Numbered from the stretch's first letter, positions 26,021-35,379 are shown. The stretch: DNA of 64,000 bases from Ascidiaceihabitans sp029251465 (GCF_042932805.1 NZ_CP170633.1:2232001-2296000); one strand, 5' to 3'. The notes: a model not told the origin generated them from the sequence alone. Numbers and translations: made by a program.

Positions 26021-26395
26021 ATGCGCTTTACAATTCTGGCACTCATCACATCAGTAAGTCTCACGGCATGCATTTCCGCCTCGGAACCCGGCAGCTATGA
26101 TAGCGACTTGAACCGGAAAACAGCCGGCGCATCCGTCGTGTCGGCCTTTGCAAAAATGTGTGGCGGCCAGCGGATCAACGAATACCGTGAAAGCTTCATC
26201 AAAACGATGAAAACACAACGCGCCGTATCATCAGAGGCCGAAACCAAAATTCGCGCACAATACGCACAGGCAGATGCAAGTGTCGCTGCACGCTTCGCAG
26301 ATGCCAGCGCACGAAACGAACACTGCAAACAGTATCCAGTCGATCAGGCTGCGATTGATCGTGGCGTGGCTGGCGACTTCACGGGCCAAATTTGA
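26021..26395 (+). CDS. Small lipoprotein of unknown function
   Basis: 124 aa from the ATG at 26021. The leader MRFTILALITSVSLTAC ends in a lipobox with Cys 17, so the mature protein is lipid-anchored. The rest is hydrophilic, with a Cys pair (about 45 and 105) that could form a disulphide and helices rich in Ala and Arg/Lys. I do not recognise a family. It lies downstream of the ctaD terminator, so it is probably a separate unit. Confidence 0.7.
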   Translation: MRFTILALITSVSLTACISASEPGSYDSDLNRKTAGASVVSAFAKMCGGQRINEYRESFIKTMKTQRAVSSEAETKIRAQYAQADASVAARFADASARNEHCKQYPVDQAAIDRGVAGDFTGQI

Positions 26396-26562
26396 CCTAT
26401 CGGAATGGCTGCCACAATGCAGCCGTTCCGCCCCTTACTTTACTCGCATAGCTGCTTGGCGAACATTGCGCCTATAAGGTGTGCACTTTGATGCACCCGC
26501 AGCCACATAACATACCGTTCGTCATAGTAGCATCATCTGCCCAAACAGATCATAAGGTGCCC

Positions 26563-27045
26563 ATGCCCTACAAATGGACCTCCCCCAAAGGTGCCACAAC
26601 TCAGACGATGCACCTCTACCCCCACCAAAGCCTGCCCGCGCGCGGCATGGCCGCCTTTGTGCTGACCACCTTCACCCTAATCCTGATCCCGACCCTGCCG
26701 CTGCTCGGCTCGCCGATCCTGTGGGGGCTGCTGCCATTCCTGCTGCTCGCCGTTTGGGGCATGTATTTCGCCCTGCAACGCAACCACAAAGCCCGCCAAA
26801 TCAGCGAAGTCCTGACGCTAGACACAGACACAACGCAGCTGATCCGCACCAACCCAAATGGCGACACGCAAACATGGGATTGCAATCGGTATTGGACCCA
26901 AGTCACGAAATACGAAACCGACGGCCCCGTGCCACACTACGTGACGCTCAAAGGCATGGGGCGCGAGGTCGAAATCGGAGCCTTCCTCAGCGAAGAAGAA
27001 CGCATCGCACTTTTTGAAGACTTGCAACGCGCCCTCAAACGGTAG
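26563..27045 (+). CDS. DUF2244 membrane protein
   Basis: 160 aa from the ATG at 26563 (AAGG six bases upstream). Two adjacent membrane segments (about 29-65, FVLTTFTLILIPTLPLLGSPILWGLLPFLLLAVWGM is their extent) are followed by a cytosolic beta-rich domain ending in the EIGAFLSEEERIALF motif of DUF2244. These proteins are often encoded near cytochrome oxidase genes in alphaproteobacteria, as here; no function is established. Confidence 0.88.
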   Translation: MPYKWTSPKGATTQTMHLYPHQSLPARGMAAFVLTTFTLILIPTLPLLGSPILWGLLPFLLLAVWGMYFALQRNHKARQISEVLTLDTDTTQLIRTNPNGDTQTWDCNRYWTQVTKYETDGPVPHYVTLKGMGREVEIGAFLSEEERIALFEDLQRALKR

Positions 27046-27097
27046 GCACAAAAAAGGCGGGCCAAAACCCACCTATTGCGCCAGATTTGTTCTGAAC

Positions 27098-27147
27098 AAA
27101 AATACTCCGGGGGAGCGCAATAGCGCGGGGGCAGCGCCCCTTCTCCC
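27098..27147. repeat. Roseobacter-type intergenic repeat with hairpin
   Basis: An AAAATACTCCGGGGG core followed by GCGCAATAGCGC and GGGGCAGCGCCCC, the latter a small palindromic hairpin. I recognise this wording from many convergent intergenic gaps in Rhodobacteraceae genomes. It lies between the convergent DUF2244 and yqeY genes, where it may act as a bidirectional terminator. Confidence 0.55.
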
Positions 27148-27152
27148 TCAGC

Positions 27153-27614
27153 TCAAGAACACAACCGGTCTTTGATCACGGGGCCAACAGCGCCAAAATC
27201 CATCTGGCCGGTGTATTTGCCTTTGAGAATCCCCATGACCTTGCCCATGTCACGAATACTGTCGGCACCGACCTCGGCGATTGCTGCATCCACAGCCGAC
27301 GCAGACTCCTCAGCGCTCAGCTGACGGGGCAAAAATTCTTCGATCACAACGATCTCTTCGCGTTCCCGTTCTGCCAGATCCAACCGGCTGCCCTCTTCGT
27401 AGGCACGCGCGCTTTCCATACGTTGCTTGGACATTTTGCCAAGGATCGCAAGCACTTCGGTGTCATCGACCCCGTCGTCACTGCCTTTGGCACGCGCGTC
27501 GATGTCTTTGTCTTTGATCGCAGCATTGATCAGGCGCAGCGTTGACAGGCGGCTCGCCGCTTTGTCGCGCATCGCTTGTTTCATGGCGCTCGTAATTCGC
27601 TCGCGTAGTTCCAT
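27153..27614 (-). CDS. GatB/YqeY-domain protein
   Basis: 153 aa, full family length. Resembles the tRNA-binding tail domain of the amidotransferase subunit GatB: MELRERITSAMKQAMRDKAASRLSTLRLINAAIKDK is its opening region, then EEFLPRQLS and the MGKVMGILKGKYTGQMDF end. The in vivo role of stand-alone YqeY is not settled. Divergent from carA across 219 bp. Confidence 0.93.
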   Translation of the reverse strand: MELRERITSAMKQAMRDKAASRLSTLRLINAAIKDKDIDARAKGSDDGVDDTEVLAILGKMSKQRMESARAYEEGSRLDLAEREREEIVVIEEFLPRQLSAEESASAVDAAIAEVGADSIRDMGKVMGILKGKYTGQMDFGAVGPVIKDRLCS

Positions 27615-27743
27615 TGATTATGTCCCATCCCCACGGGGTTGTTTCTGAGCCTGCGAACATACTCAAACCTGTTCCGCCGTGCAACCGTGCAAAACAAAGC
27701 TAAACCCTTGAAAATAAACAACTTCGCAAATCGGCATTCCTCC

Positions 27744-27772
27744 TTGACCGTGGGCAAGCCGCGCATTAAGTT
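27744..27772 (+). promoter_or_regulatory. Probable promoter of carA
   Basis: TTGACC, a 17-bp spacer, then TAAGTT, in the divergent yqeY-carA gap and 61 bp before the carA ATG. The -35 box matches the sigma-70 consensus in five of six positions; the -10 box is weaker. Confidence 0.45.
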
Positions 27773-27833
27773 CCGACAAATTTGCCAGAATCCTGCACGC
27801 TTTGGCAATGAACCCAAACATATAGGCCTGCCC

Positions 27834-28994
27834 ATGACCAAGCTCGCACATGCCCGCCCCACCGCTTGTTTAGCTCTGGCGGATGGGACTTTGTTTTACG
27901 GCTCAGGCTTTGGGGCCACGGGGCAGACCGTCGCCGAGCTGTGTTTTAACACCGCTATGACCGGCTATCAGGAAATCATGACGGATCCGTCTTATGCGGG
28001 TCAGGTCGTGACCTTCACCTTCCCGCACATCGGCAACACCGGCATCACGCCAGAAGATGACGAAACTGCCGATCCAGTCGCCGCAGGCATGGTCGTCAAA
28101 TGGATGCCCACGACGCCGTCCAACTGGCGCAGCGCCGGTGAATTGGGCGATTGGTTGGCCGCACGGGGCCGCATCGCAATCGGTGGCATCGACACGCGTC
28201 GTCTGACCCGCGCAATCCGCCAAGCCGGTGCGCCGCACGTCGCCCTTGCCCACGATCCAGAGGGTAATTTCGACATCGCAGCCTTGGTTGCCGCAGCACG
28301 TGATTTCGCGGGGCTTGAGGGCATGGATCTGGCAAAAGACGTCACCTGCGCCCAATCTTATCGGTGGGACGAAATGCGGTGGGCTTGGCCCGAGGGTTAC
28401 ACCCGCCTGGAAGACCCGAAATTCAAAGTTGTCGCTGTGGATTACGGCGCAAAACGCAACATCCTGCGCTGCCTCGCCTCTGTTGGCTGCGACGTCACGG
28501 TGTTGCCAGCCTCGGCCACAACCGAAGATGTGTTGGCCCATAAACCAGACGGCGTTTTCCTGTCCAACGGTCCGGGCGACCCCGCAGCCACCGGCGAATA
28601 TGCCGTTCCGATGATCAAAGGTGTGCTCGATCAAACCGACCTGCCCGTGTTTGGCATCTGCTTGGGTCACCAAATGCTCGCGCTCGCGCTTGGGGCGAAA
28701 ACGATCAAAATGAACCACGGCCATCACGGCGCAAACCACCCCGTCAAAGACCACGAAACCGGCAAAGTCGAGATCACCTCGATGAACCACGGCTTTGCGG
28801 TCGATGCGCAATCCTTGCCCGAAGGCATCGTTGAAACGCACACCTCGCTGTTTGACGGTTCCAACTGCGGTATCCGCATGGCGGGCCGTCCGGTCTATTC
28901 TGTGCAGCACCACCCAGAGGCCAGCCCGGGCCCACAAGACAGTTTTTACCTGTTCGAACGCTTTGCCAAAGCCATGCAGGACCGCACAGCTTAA
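27834..28994 (+). CDS. carA: Carbamoyl-phosphate synthase small subunit
   Basis: 386 aa from the ATG at 27834; upstream in-frame sequence is not conserved. The glutaminase subunit that feeds ammonia to CarB for arginine and pyrimidine synthesis. N-terminal CarA domain (LADGTLFYGSGFGATG...NTAMTGYQEIMTDPSYAGQ) and a class I amidotransferase domain with catalytic Cys in FGICLGHQML, and the His/Glu pair in QHHPEASPGP. carB is not adjacent, which is common in the family. Confidence 0.97.
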   Translation: MTKLAHARPTACLALADGTLFYGSGFGATGQTVAELCFNTAMTGYQEIMTDPSYAGQVVTFTFPHIGNTGITPEDDETADPVAAGMVVKWMPTTPSNWRSAGELGDWLAARGRIAIGGIDTRRLTRAIRQAGAPHVALAHDPEGNFDIAALVAAARDFAGLEGMDLAKDVTCAQSYRWDEMRWAWPEGYTRLEDPKFKVVAVDYGAKRNILRCLASVGCDVTVLPASATTEDVLAHKPDGVFLSNGPGDPAATGEYAVPMIKGVLDQTDLPVFGICLGHQMLALALGAKTIKMNHGHHGANHPVKDHETGKVEITSMNHGFAVDAQSLPEGIVETHTSLFDGSNCGIRMAGRPVYSVQHHPEASPGPQDSFYLFERFAKAMQDRTA

Positions 28995-29084
28995 GAAACG
29001 TTACCAAAAGGTTCAAAGTTAACTGATCGTTAACCGAATTACGCCACTTAAGTATTGCTACCAAAGCGATACCGAGGACGCGTC

Positions 29085-30962
29085 GTGAGTGACCCTAGAC
29101 TGGCTTTTGATGACCCTCAGAGTGTTGAGATGGACGCGCCACCGCGCCCATTTGGCCGTTTGCTGGTTGATGCCGGTATCATTACCCAAATCGATTTGGT
29201 TAACGCATTGGGCCTGCAGCGCCGCGTCGATGCGCAACTTGGCGATATTTTGCAATCCGAAGGGCTGGTCAGCGCCAGTGACGTACTTGACGCCTTGTCC
29301 ATTCAACACAACGCCCAACGCATTGATCTGCAAGCAACGCCGCCCCGTTTAAACATGGCCGATGCCCTGCCTGCCGCGCTGTGCCTGCAACACGGGGTCG
29401 TGCCGTGGCTTTGGGTCGGGCGCACTTTGCTGGTGGCAACCAGCCAGCCCGCGCAGTTTGAACATTTGCGCGCCTGTCTAGGTCCCGCTGGTTTTGCCGT
29501 TTTGCCAGTCATCGCGGCCCAGCCACAAATCCAGATGCAACTAAACCGCCTGTACGGTCATCAACTTGCGCAAAAGGCGATCACCCGCGTGCCAAGCCGC
29601 GAAAGCTGCCGCAGTTGGGACCGCCAATTGTCAGGGCGCAGCACGCTGGCTGTCTCTGTCATCCTGTTTCTCGTGACCGTGCTGTTCCTGTTTCCCCATT
29701 GGACCATCACCATCGGGGTCATTTGGGCCGTGCTGACTTTGGCGCTGACGACCGGCCTAAAGGGGGCCGCATTCTTTGCCCAAATCCTGCATAATACGCC
29801 CGACACCGGCGCGCCGAATGACCTGACAACAGAACAATTTCGCCTGCCCCGCGTCTCTGTCATGGTGCCACTTTTGCGCGAAAAAGAGATCGCAGGCGCG
29901 CTCGTCAAACGCCTGTCGCGGCTGACCTATCCAAAATCCCTGCTGAACGTGGTTCTGGTCCTCGAGGCCAACGACACCATCACCCGCGAAACGATTGCGC
30001 GCACAGAAATGCCCGACTGGATCAGCGTGATCGAAGTGCCCGACAGTGAAGGCCCCACAACCAAACCACGCGCGTTGAACTATGCGCTCGATTTTTGTCC
30101 CGGCAAAATCATCGGGGTCTGGGACGCCGAAGATTCCCCCGCCCCCGACCAGATCGAAAAAGTGGTGATGCGGTTCCAGCAGGCACCGGAAAACGTCGCG
30201 TGCTTGCAGGGGATACTGGATTACTACAACGCCCGTGCGAACTGGTTATCTCGTTGTTTTACAATCGAATATGCAACGTGGTGGCGTCTGGTTTTACCGG
30301 GCATTGCCAAGCTGGGCTTGGTCATTCCATTGGGCGGCACGACCCTGTTTTTTAAACGTGACATTCTTGAAAAACTTGGTGGGTGGGATGCGCACAACGT
30401 GACCGAAGATGCGGATTTGGGCGTGCGGCTGGCGCGCCACGGCTACGTCACCGAATTGCTGCCGACCGTCACACACGAAGAAGCAAACTGCCGCGCGTGG
30501 CCGTGGGTGCGTCAGCGGTCGCGCTGGCTTAAGGGGTTCATGATCACGTATTTTGTGCACATGCGTGCCCCCCGCCAATTGATCAAAGATCTCGGGTTCG
30601 CGCGCTTCATGGGCCTGCAAATGATCTTTTTGGCGACGTTTTCACAGTTCGCTTTTGCCCCCTTGTTGTGGTCGTTTTGGGTGACGCTTATGGGCGGTGC
30701 ACATCCCGTGGAAACAACGCTGGGCGCAGGTGTCGTTTTTGCCGTCATTTCACTGTTTGTGATCTCGGAAATCCTCAGCTTTTCCATGGGTGTGGTCGCT
30801 GTTTCAGGCAAAGAACACCGGCATCTGGTGCCGTGGGTTTTGTTGATGCCCGTCTATTTCACCATGGGTGCGCTCGCCAGTTACAAAGCCCTTTACGAGA
30901 TGATCGTGACGCCATTTTACTGGGACAAAACCGAACACGGCGTCACCGAGCACACGGATTAA
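29085..30962 (+). CDS. Glycosyltransferase family 2 with N-terminal MshEN-like domain
   Basis: 625 aa with GTG start at 29085 (GAGGA seven bases upstream). Residues about 22-75 hold two tandem copies of the GspE-N/MshEN pattern: FGRLLVDAGIITQIDLVNAL and LGDILQSEGLVSASDVLDAL. A second helical block runs to about 150. Two membrane segments (about 190-235) precede a GT-A glycosyltransferase domain with DAED, TEDADLGVRLARHG and QRSRW (QxxRW), the set seen in processive beta-glycan synthases. Three or four more membrane helices close the protein. MshEN domains bind c-di-GMP in other proteins; that this copy does is inference. No other polysaccharide genes are adjacent. Confidence 0.88.
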   Translation: MSDPRLAFDDPQSVEMDAPPRPFGRLLVDAGIITQIDLVNALGLQRRVDAQLGDILQSEGLVSASDVLDALSIQHNAQRIDLQATPPRLNMADALPAALCLQHGVVPWLWVGRTLLVATSQPAQFEHLRACLGPAGFAVLPVIAAQPQIQMQLNRLYGHQLAQKAITRVPSRESCRSWDRQLSGRSTLAVSVILFLVTVLFLFPHWTITIGVIWAVLTLALTTGLKGAAFFAQILHNTPDTGAPNDLTTEQFRLPRVSVMVPLLREKEIAGALVKRLSRLTYPKSLLNVVLVLEANDTITRETIARTEMPDWISVIEVPDSEGPTTKPRALNYALDFCPGKIIGVWDAEDSPAPDQIEKVVMRFQQAPENVACLQGILDYYNARANWLSRCFTIEYATWWRLVLPGIAKLGLVIPLGGTTLFFKRDILEKLGGWDAHNVTEDADLGVRLARHGYVTELLPTVTHEEANCRAWPWVRQRSRWLKGFMITYFVHMRAPRQLIKDLGFARFMGLQMIFLATFSQFAFAPLLWSFWVTLMGGAHPVETTLGAGVVFAVISLFVISEILSFSMGVVAVSGKEHRHLVPWVLLMPVYFTMGALASYKALYEMIVTPFYWDKTEHGVTEHTD

Positions 30963-31603
30963 CCTTCTTCTTGGCGCCGCGATGCGTCTTGTTTCAGGCG
31001 CGTCATAAACGCCACCGAAATGTGATCGCGCAGGGCCGCCCCCGCTGCTGCTTCGTTCTTTTCCTCGATTGCGCGCACGATCATGTCGTGTTCACCCTGT
31101 GCAATTGCACCGCGCCCAACAGCCGCCAACGATGTGGTCGCCATCAGGGCCATCGTGCGGTGCACAAGGTCCAACTGCTGCACCAAATAGCGGTTGTGCG
31201 AGGCCAGATGGATTTGCTTGTGAAACCGTCGATTGGCGCGGGCCAAGGCGGGCGGATTGTCCATCAGTTCGTTATCTTCTTCGACCATTTCACGCAGAAT
31301 ACGAACCTCTTCTTCGGTGGCGTGACGGGCGGCAAGGGACGCGGCCAACCCTTCGAGTTCGCGGCGCACCACATATAATTCCGCCATCTGATTGTGATCA
31401 AGCGAGGCGACAATCAGGCTGCGCCCGTCACGCGCCAAAAGCGATTGGGTTTCAAGGCGTTGCAACGCTTCGCGGATCGGGGTGCGCGACACCCCAAAGC
31501 GGTCCGCAAGCTCGCTTTCTACCAGCCGGTCACCGGGTTTGAACGTGCCCACATCTATCGCCTCAAGAAGCAAGGAATACGCGTCGGTCTGCTGCGGTTT
31601 CAT
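30959..31603 (-). CDS. GntR-family regulator (FCD/FadR subfamily)
   Basis: 214 aa from the ATG at 31603; the frame extends to 31663 without a better start. Winged helix at the N-terminus (PGDRLVESELADRFGVSRTPIREALQRLE) and an all-helical FCD effector domain with the metal-binding pattern ANRRFHKQIHLASHN and a late DHISVAF. FCD regulators sense small carboxylic acids. Divergent from the nucleotidase gene, but the target cannot be told. Confidence 0.93.
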   Translation of the reverse strand: MKPQQTDAYSLLLEAIDVGTFKPGDRLVESELADRFGVSRTPIREALQRLETQSLLARDGRSLIVASLDHNQMAELYVVRRELEGLAASLAARHATEEEVRILREMVEEDNELMDNPPALARANRRFHKQIHLASHNRYLVQQLDLVHRTMALMATTSLAAVGRGAIAQGEHDMIVRAIEEKNEAAAGAALRDHISVAFMTRLKQDASRRQEEG

Positions 31604-31702
31604 CGGCTGGGGTCCATTTCGATCAAGTTTGGCACAGCTTAACGTCAAGCGGGTTTCACGCAACCCATTGCACCTTTGGTGGTGCCTGCTAAGTCATATT
31701 GC

Positions 31703-32362
31703 ATGCCTCAAGCAGCTTTTTCACATGTGACCCATTGGGTGTTCGATCTGGACAACACCCTGTATCCGCCGTCTGCACGTCTGTTTGATCAGATCGAGGG
31801 GCGGATGCGCGCCTATTTGATGCGTGTTCTAAAGGTGAATGACACTGAGGCCGACCACCTGCGCCGCCACTATTGGGAAACCTACGGGACGACACTGGCG
31901 GGACTTATGCGCGAACATCAGGTCGATCCCGACCCGTTTCTGGACGACGTGCACGACATTTCATTTGACCAGTTACAGCCGGATCCAACCCTTGCCGGGT
32001 TAATCCGCGCACTGCCGGGCCGGCGCATCGTCTATACCAACGGCACCCGCCCTTATGCCAAACAAGTGTTGACGGCCCGTGGCTTAGACGGAATTTTTGA
32101 TGCGATCTACGGGGTCGAACATGCTGAATATCTGCCCAAACCCGAACAAGGGGCGTATGATCGTGTCTTTGGCACCGACAATCTAAGCGGCGGTGTCGCG
32201 GCCATGTTCGAGGACGAAGCCCGCAATCTGGCCGTCCCGTTTTCGATGGGCATGCGCACTGTGCATGTCGCCCCGACACCCCAAGACTTGCACTACGTCG
32301 ATTTTCACACCGACGATCTGAACGGCTTTCTGGGGCAAATATTGGGCCAGGTTCAGGGGTAG
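31703..32362 (+). CDS. HAD-family pyrimidine 5'-nucleotidase
   Basis: 219 aa from the ATG at 31703. HAD phosphatase of the Sdt1/Phm8 type: motif I FDLDNTLYPP (nucleophile Asp), motif II YTNGTRPY, Lys in LPKPEQGAY and motif III acidic pair MFEDEARN. The DNTLYPP form is diagnostic of pyrimidine 5'-nucleotidases, which dephosphorylate UMP and CMP. Confidence 0.9.
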   Translation: MPQAAFSHVTHWVFDLDNTLYPPSARLFDQIEGRMRAYLMRVLKVNDTEADHLRRHYWETYGTTLAGLMREHQVDPDPFLDDVHDISFDQLQPDPTLAGLIRALPGRRIVYTNGTRPYAKQVLTARGLDGIFDAIYGVEHAEYLPKPEQGAYDRVFGTDNLSGGVAAMFEDEARNLAVPFSMGMRTVHVAPTPQDLHYVDFHTDDLNGFLGQILGQVQG

Positions 32363-32426
32363 GACAGGATGCCGCTTGGTCAAAGCCCGTCTGCCGCCCT
32401 ACATCTGTATCAAACGGAGGATCCAC

Positions 32427-33629
32427 ATGGCCGATCAAACCTGTGACATACTGATTTCTGGCGGCGGCATTGCGGGGCTTGCGGCCGCCGCAACCTTTGG
32501 AACCGCCGGTTTTGACGTGATCTGCGTTGACCCCGCCCCCCCCGTGACTGAGCGCGAGGCGGATGGCGCCGACATGCGATCCACCGCGATGTTGCAACCG
32601 GCGCGGGCTGTGCTTGAGGCCGCTGGCATCTGGGATCACCTCGCCCCGCACGCGGCACCGCTACAGATCATGCGGATCGTCGATGCAGGTGGTGCCGACC
32701 CAGAACCGCGCATCGTCAAAGATTTCGACGCCGCTGACATTTCCGATCAGCCATTTGGCTGGAATTTCCCCAACTACGTGCTGCGCCGCGAAATCCTAGC
32801 CCGCCTAGACGCCCTGCCCAACGTCGATTTTCGCGCAGGCACCGGTACGTCCAGCCTGTTCACCCGATCACTCAGCGCGCGCGTTGGCCTGTCCGATGGC
32901 AGCCGCGTAAACGCAAAACTGGTCATCGCAGCCGATGGGCGCGGATCGCCCATGCGCACGGCGGCAGGCATCGACGTGAAAACCAAACGCTACGGTCAAA
33001 AGGCGCTGGCCTTCGCGGTCACACACCCGATTCCGCACGACAATGTCTCAACCGAAGTGCACCGCACCGGCGGCCCCTTCACGCTGGTGCCATTGCCCGA
33101 TTTTAACGGCATGCCGTCCTCTGCTATCGTTTGGATGGACGACGGACCACTGTCGCAAACCCGATTTGAAATGGATGTCGACGCATTTGAAGCAGAAATG
33201 TCGACGCGCAGTTGCCACCTCTTTGGCCCGCTCACGTTGGCCTCGCGCCGCACAATCTGGCCAATCATCAGCCAGACGGCAGAACGCATGACAGGGCAAC
33301 GCCTCGCCCTGATTGCCGAGGCCGCGCACGTCGTCCCCCCCATCGGGGCGCAGGGTCTGAACATGAGCTTGCAAGACACAAACGTGCTGCTTGATTTGGC
33401 CCAAGCCCGCCCCGAAGGGTTAGGCGACGCCGAAATGCTAGAGATCTACAACACCGCCCGCATGCGTGACGTGAAAATACGGGTTGCCGGAATTGACCTG
33501 CTGAACCGCGCGAGCCAAGCCACGCATCCGACCCTGCGCGATGCCCGCGCGATCGGGCTGAACGCGCTGTACAGCATGGGGCCTGTGCGTAAGACCTTGA
33601 TGCAAATGGGTTTAGGCGTGAAATCGTAA
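32427..33629 (+). CDS. UbiH/UbiF/VisC-family FAD-dependent hydroxylase
   Basis: 400 aa from the ATG at 32427 with a strong CGGAGG. Dinucleotide site ISGGGIAGLAAAATF, second FAD motif LVIAADGRGSPMR, and the third motif EAAHVVPPIGAQGLNMSLQD, where Glu replaces the usual Asp of GDAAH. These flavoproteins hydroxylate the benzoquinone ring in ubiquinone synthesis. Which ring position it handles cannot be assigned from one homologue. Confidence 0.92.
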   Translation: MADQTCDILISGGGIAGLAAAATFGTAGFDVICVDPAPPVTEREADGADMRSTAMLQPARAVLEAAGIWDHLAPHAAPLQIMRIVDAGGADPEPRIVKDFDAADISDQPFGWNFPNYVLRREILARLDALPNVDFRAGTGTSSLFTRSLSARVGLSDGSRVNAKLVIAADGRGSPMRTAAGIDVKTKRYGQKALAFAVTHPIPHDNVSTEVHRTGGPFTLVPLPDFNGMPSSAIVWMDDGPLSQTRFEMDVDAFEAEMSTRSCHLFGPLTLASRRTIWPIISQTAERMTGQRLALIAEAAHVVPPIGAQGLNMSLQDTNVLLDLAQARPEGLGDAEMLEIYNTARMRDVKIRVAGIDLLNRASQATHPTLRDARAIGLNALYSMGPVRKTLMQMGLGVKS

Positions 33630-33648
33630 GGTGCGGGTGTCCCGCACC
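33630..33648. terminator. Hairpin between convergent genes, copy 1 of a recurring form
   Basis: Perfect 8-bp arms GGTGCGGG / CCCGCACC with a TGT loop, directly after the UbiH-like TAA and 6 bp before the convergent aminotransferase end. The same loop and arm design recurs at 51130. Probably a shared 3'-end element; no long T-run. Confidence 0.6.
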
Positions 33649-33653
33649 CCGCC

Positions 33654-34781
33654 TCACAAAACTTTGTCGATCACACGTTCTAGACGCGCAACCGTGCCCG
33701 CCACATCAAACAGCTTGTCCAAGCCGAACAGCCCGATCCGGAACGTCCGAAAATCCGCAGGCTCGTCACATTGCAGCGGCACTCCGGCAGCAATCTGCAT
33801 GCCTTGGGCGGCAAAAACCTTGCCCGTTTGCACGTCCGGATCGGCCGTATAGCTGACCACAACCCCCGGCGCGCCAAAACCATCCGCCGCCACAGACACC
33901 ACGCCTTTGTCCGCCAACAACCCGCGCACAGCATTGCCCAACGCCCACTGCGCGTCCTTCAGCTTGTCAAAACCGTACTCGCGGGTTTCCAGCATCGTGT
34001 CGCGGAAATCGCGCAACGCGTCCGTCGGCATCGTGGCGTGATAGGCGTGACCGCCGTTTTCGTAGGCCTGCATGATGCTATGCCACTTGCCCAAATCGAT
34101 TGAAAAACTGTCGGATTGCGTTTCGCTCATCCGTGTCACAGCGCGGTCCGACAACATCACCAAGCCCGCACAAGGCGACGCGCTCCACCCCTTTTGCGGG
34201 GCCGAGATCAGCACATCGACGCCCGTCGCTTTCATGTCGACCCACGCGCAGCCCGACGCGATGCAGTCCAAAACCATCAACGCGCCGACATCGTGCGCCG
34301 CCGCGGCCATTGCCGTCACGTAGTCATCGGGCAAAATCACCCCCGCCGAGGTTTCCACATGCGGCGCAAACACCACGTCAGGCTTTTGGGTTCTGATCGC
34401 CTCGACAACTTCCGCGATTGGCGCGGGCTCAAAGGGCGACGTGCTGGCGTTGCCGCTTTGGCGGGCTTTCAAAACTGTGGCCGAGGCGGTCAAATCACCG
34501 GTTTCGATGATCTGGCTCCAGCGGTAACTGAACCAGCCGTTGCGCACGACCAACACGTTGGTCCCTTTGGCAAATTGGCGCGCGACGGCCTCCATCGCGT
34601 AGGTGCCGCCGCCGGGGATCACGACAACCGCCTGCGCGTTGTAGACGTCCTTTAGTATGCCCGAAATGTCGTTCATCACGCCTTGAAACACAGCGCTCAT
34701 GTGGTTCAACGAACGGTCTGTGAAAACGACCGAGAATTCTTCCAACCCTTGCGGGTCAACGGTGTCGAGCAATGCGGCCAT
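33654..34781 (-). CDS. Class V PLP-dependent aminotransferase (alanine-glyoxylate/serine type)
   Basis: 375 aa; ATG with AAGGA eight bases upstream. Fold-type I enzyme: VVIPGGGTYAMEAVAR (phosphate-binding loop), LDCIASGCAWVDM (Asp contacting the PLP ring), PLP-lysine in ISAPQKGWSASPCAG, and a C-terminal FRIGLFG. The closest well-known relatives interconvert alanine or serine with glyoxylate/pyruvate; exact substrate not predictable. Codirectional with two Lrp-type genes just upstream, which may regulate it. Confidence 0.88.
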   Translation of the reverse strand: MAALLDTVDPQGLEEFSVVFTDRSLNHMSAVFQGVMNDISGILKDVYNAQAVVVIPGGGTYAMEAVARQFAKGTNVLVVRNGWFSYRWSQIIETGDLTASATVLKARQSGNASTSPFEPAPIAEVVEAIRTQKPDVVFAPHVETSAGVILPDDYVTAMAAAAHDVGALMVLDCIASGCAWVDMKATGVDVLISAPQKGWSASPCAGLVMLSDRAVTRMSETQSDSFSIDLGKWHSIMQAYENGGHAYHATMPTDALRDFRDTMLETREYGFDKLKDAQWALGNAVRGLLADKGVVSVAADGFGAPGVVVSYTADPDVQTGKVFAAQGMQIAAGVPLQCDEPADFRTFRIGLFGLDKLFDVAGTVARLERVIDKVL

Positions 34782-34908
34782 GGTACAATTCCTTTGTTGG
34801 TTTGCACTAATTTAGGGGCGCGCACCGCACATGGCAAAGTCTACTTGAGTATACATTTCGCAACAGCCGCCACCAATTGGCGTGCATCGGAAACGCGCGT
34901 GGCGCATG

Positions 34909-35379
34909 TTACTCGGGTGGCCCCCCCAAGGGCCCGGGCCTGCGTTCTTCGCTCAGCAACACATTCGCCTCAACATCACCCGCGCCGGGCAACGTCATGA
35001 TGCGCCGCCGTAGCACACGTTCGAAATCTGACAGATCTCGCGCAACCACACGCAACCGATAATCATACAGCCCCAAGACGTGCTCGACGGTCTGCACCTC
35101 CGGAATCGCACTGACGGCACGTTCAAAATCTTCAAGGCTGACACGGCCCTTGGTCGCCAGTTTGACGCCGAGAAAAACCGTCACCGCAAACCCCAATGCC
35201 TCTGCATCTAACCGAAGTCGGCGGCCAGTGATCACACCCGTCTCTTGCAACCGTTTGATCCGCCGCCATGTTGCAGGCTGCGACAGCCCGACTTGACGGC
35301 CTAACGCGCCCGCACTTTGGTTGGCGTCGCGCTGAAGCGCGCGCAGCAACGCGTGATCAATGGCGTCAACTTCGATCAT
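34909..35379 (-). CDS. Lrp/AsnC-family regulator, second of a tandem pair
   Basis: 156 aa. N-terminal AsnC-type helix-turn-helix (DHALLRALQRDANQSAGALGRQVGLSQPATWRRIKRL is its extent) and a C-terminal RAM ligand domain with VQTVEHVLGLYDYRLRV. Such proteins sense amino acids and regulate amino acid metabolism. Its ATG overlaps the stop of the preceding lrp-like gene by four bases. Confidence 0.93.
   Translation of the reverse strand: MIEVDAIDHALLRALQRDANQSAGALGRQVGLSQPATWRRIKRLQETGVITGRRLRLDAEALGFAVTVFLGVKLATKGRVSLEDFERAVSAIPEVQTVEHVLGLYDYRLRVVARDLSDFERVLRRRIMTLPGAGDVEANVLLSEERRPGPLGGPPE

Noticed and set aside
27903..28937. 344-codon minus-strand frame opposite carA
   Set aside because: Antisense shadow of a strongly conserved gene.
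31670..31685. GCACC/GGTGC inverted repeat between GntR and nucleotidase genes as a GntR operator
   Set aside because: Five-base arms and no match to the TGGT-N-ACCA type; could be chance in GC-rich DNA.
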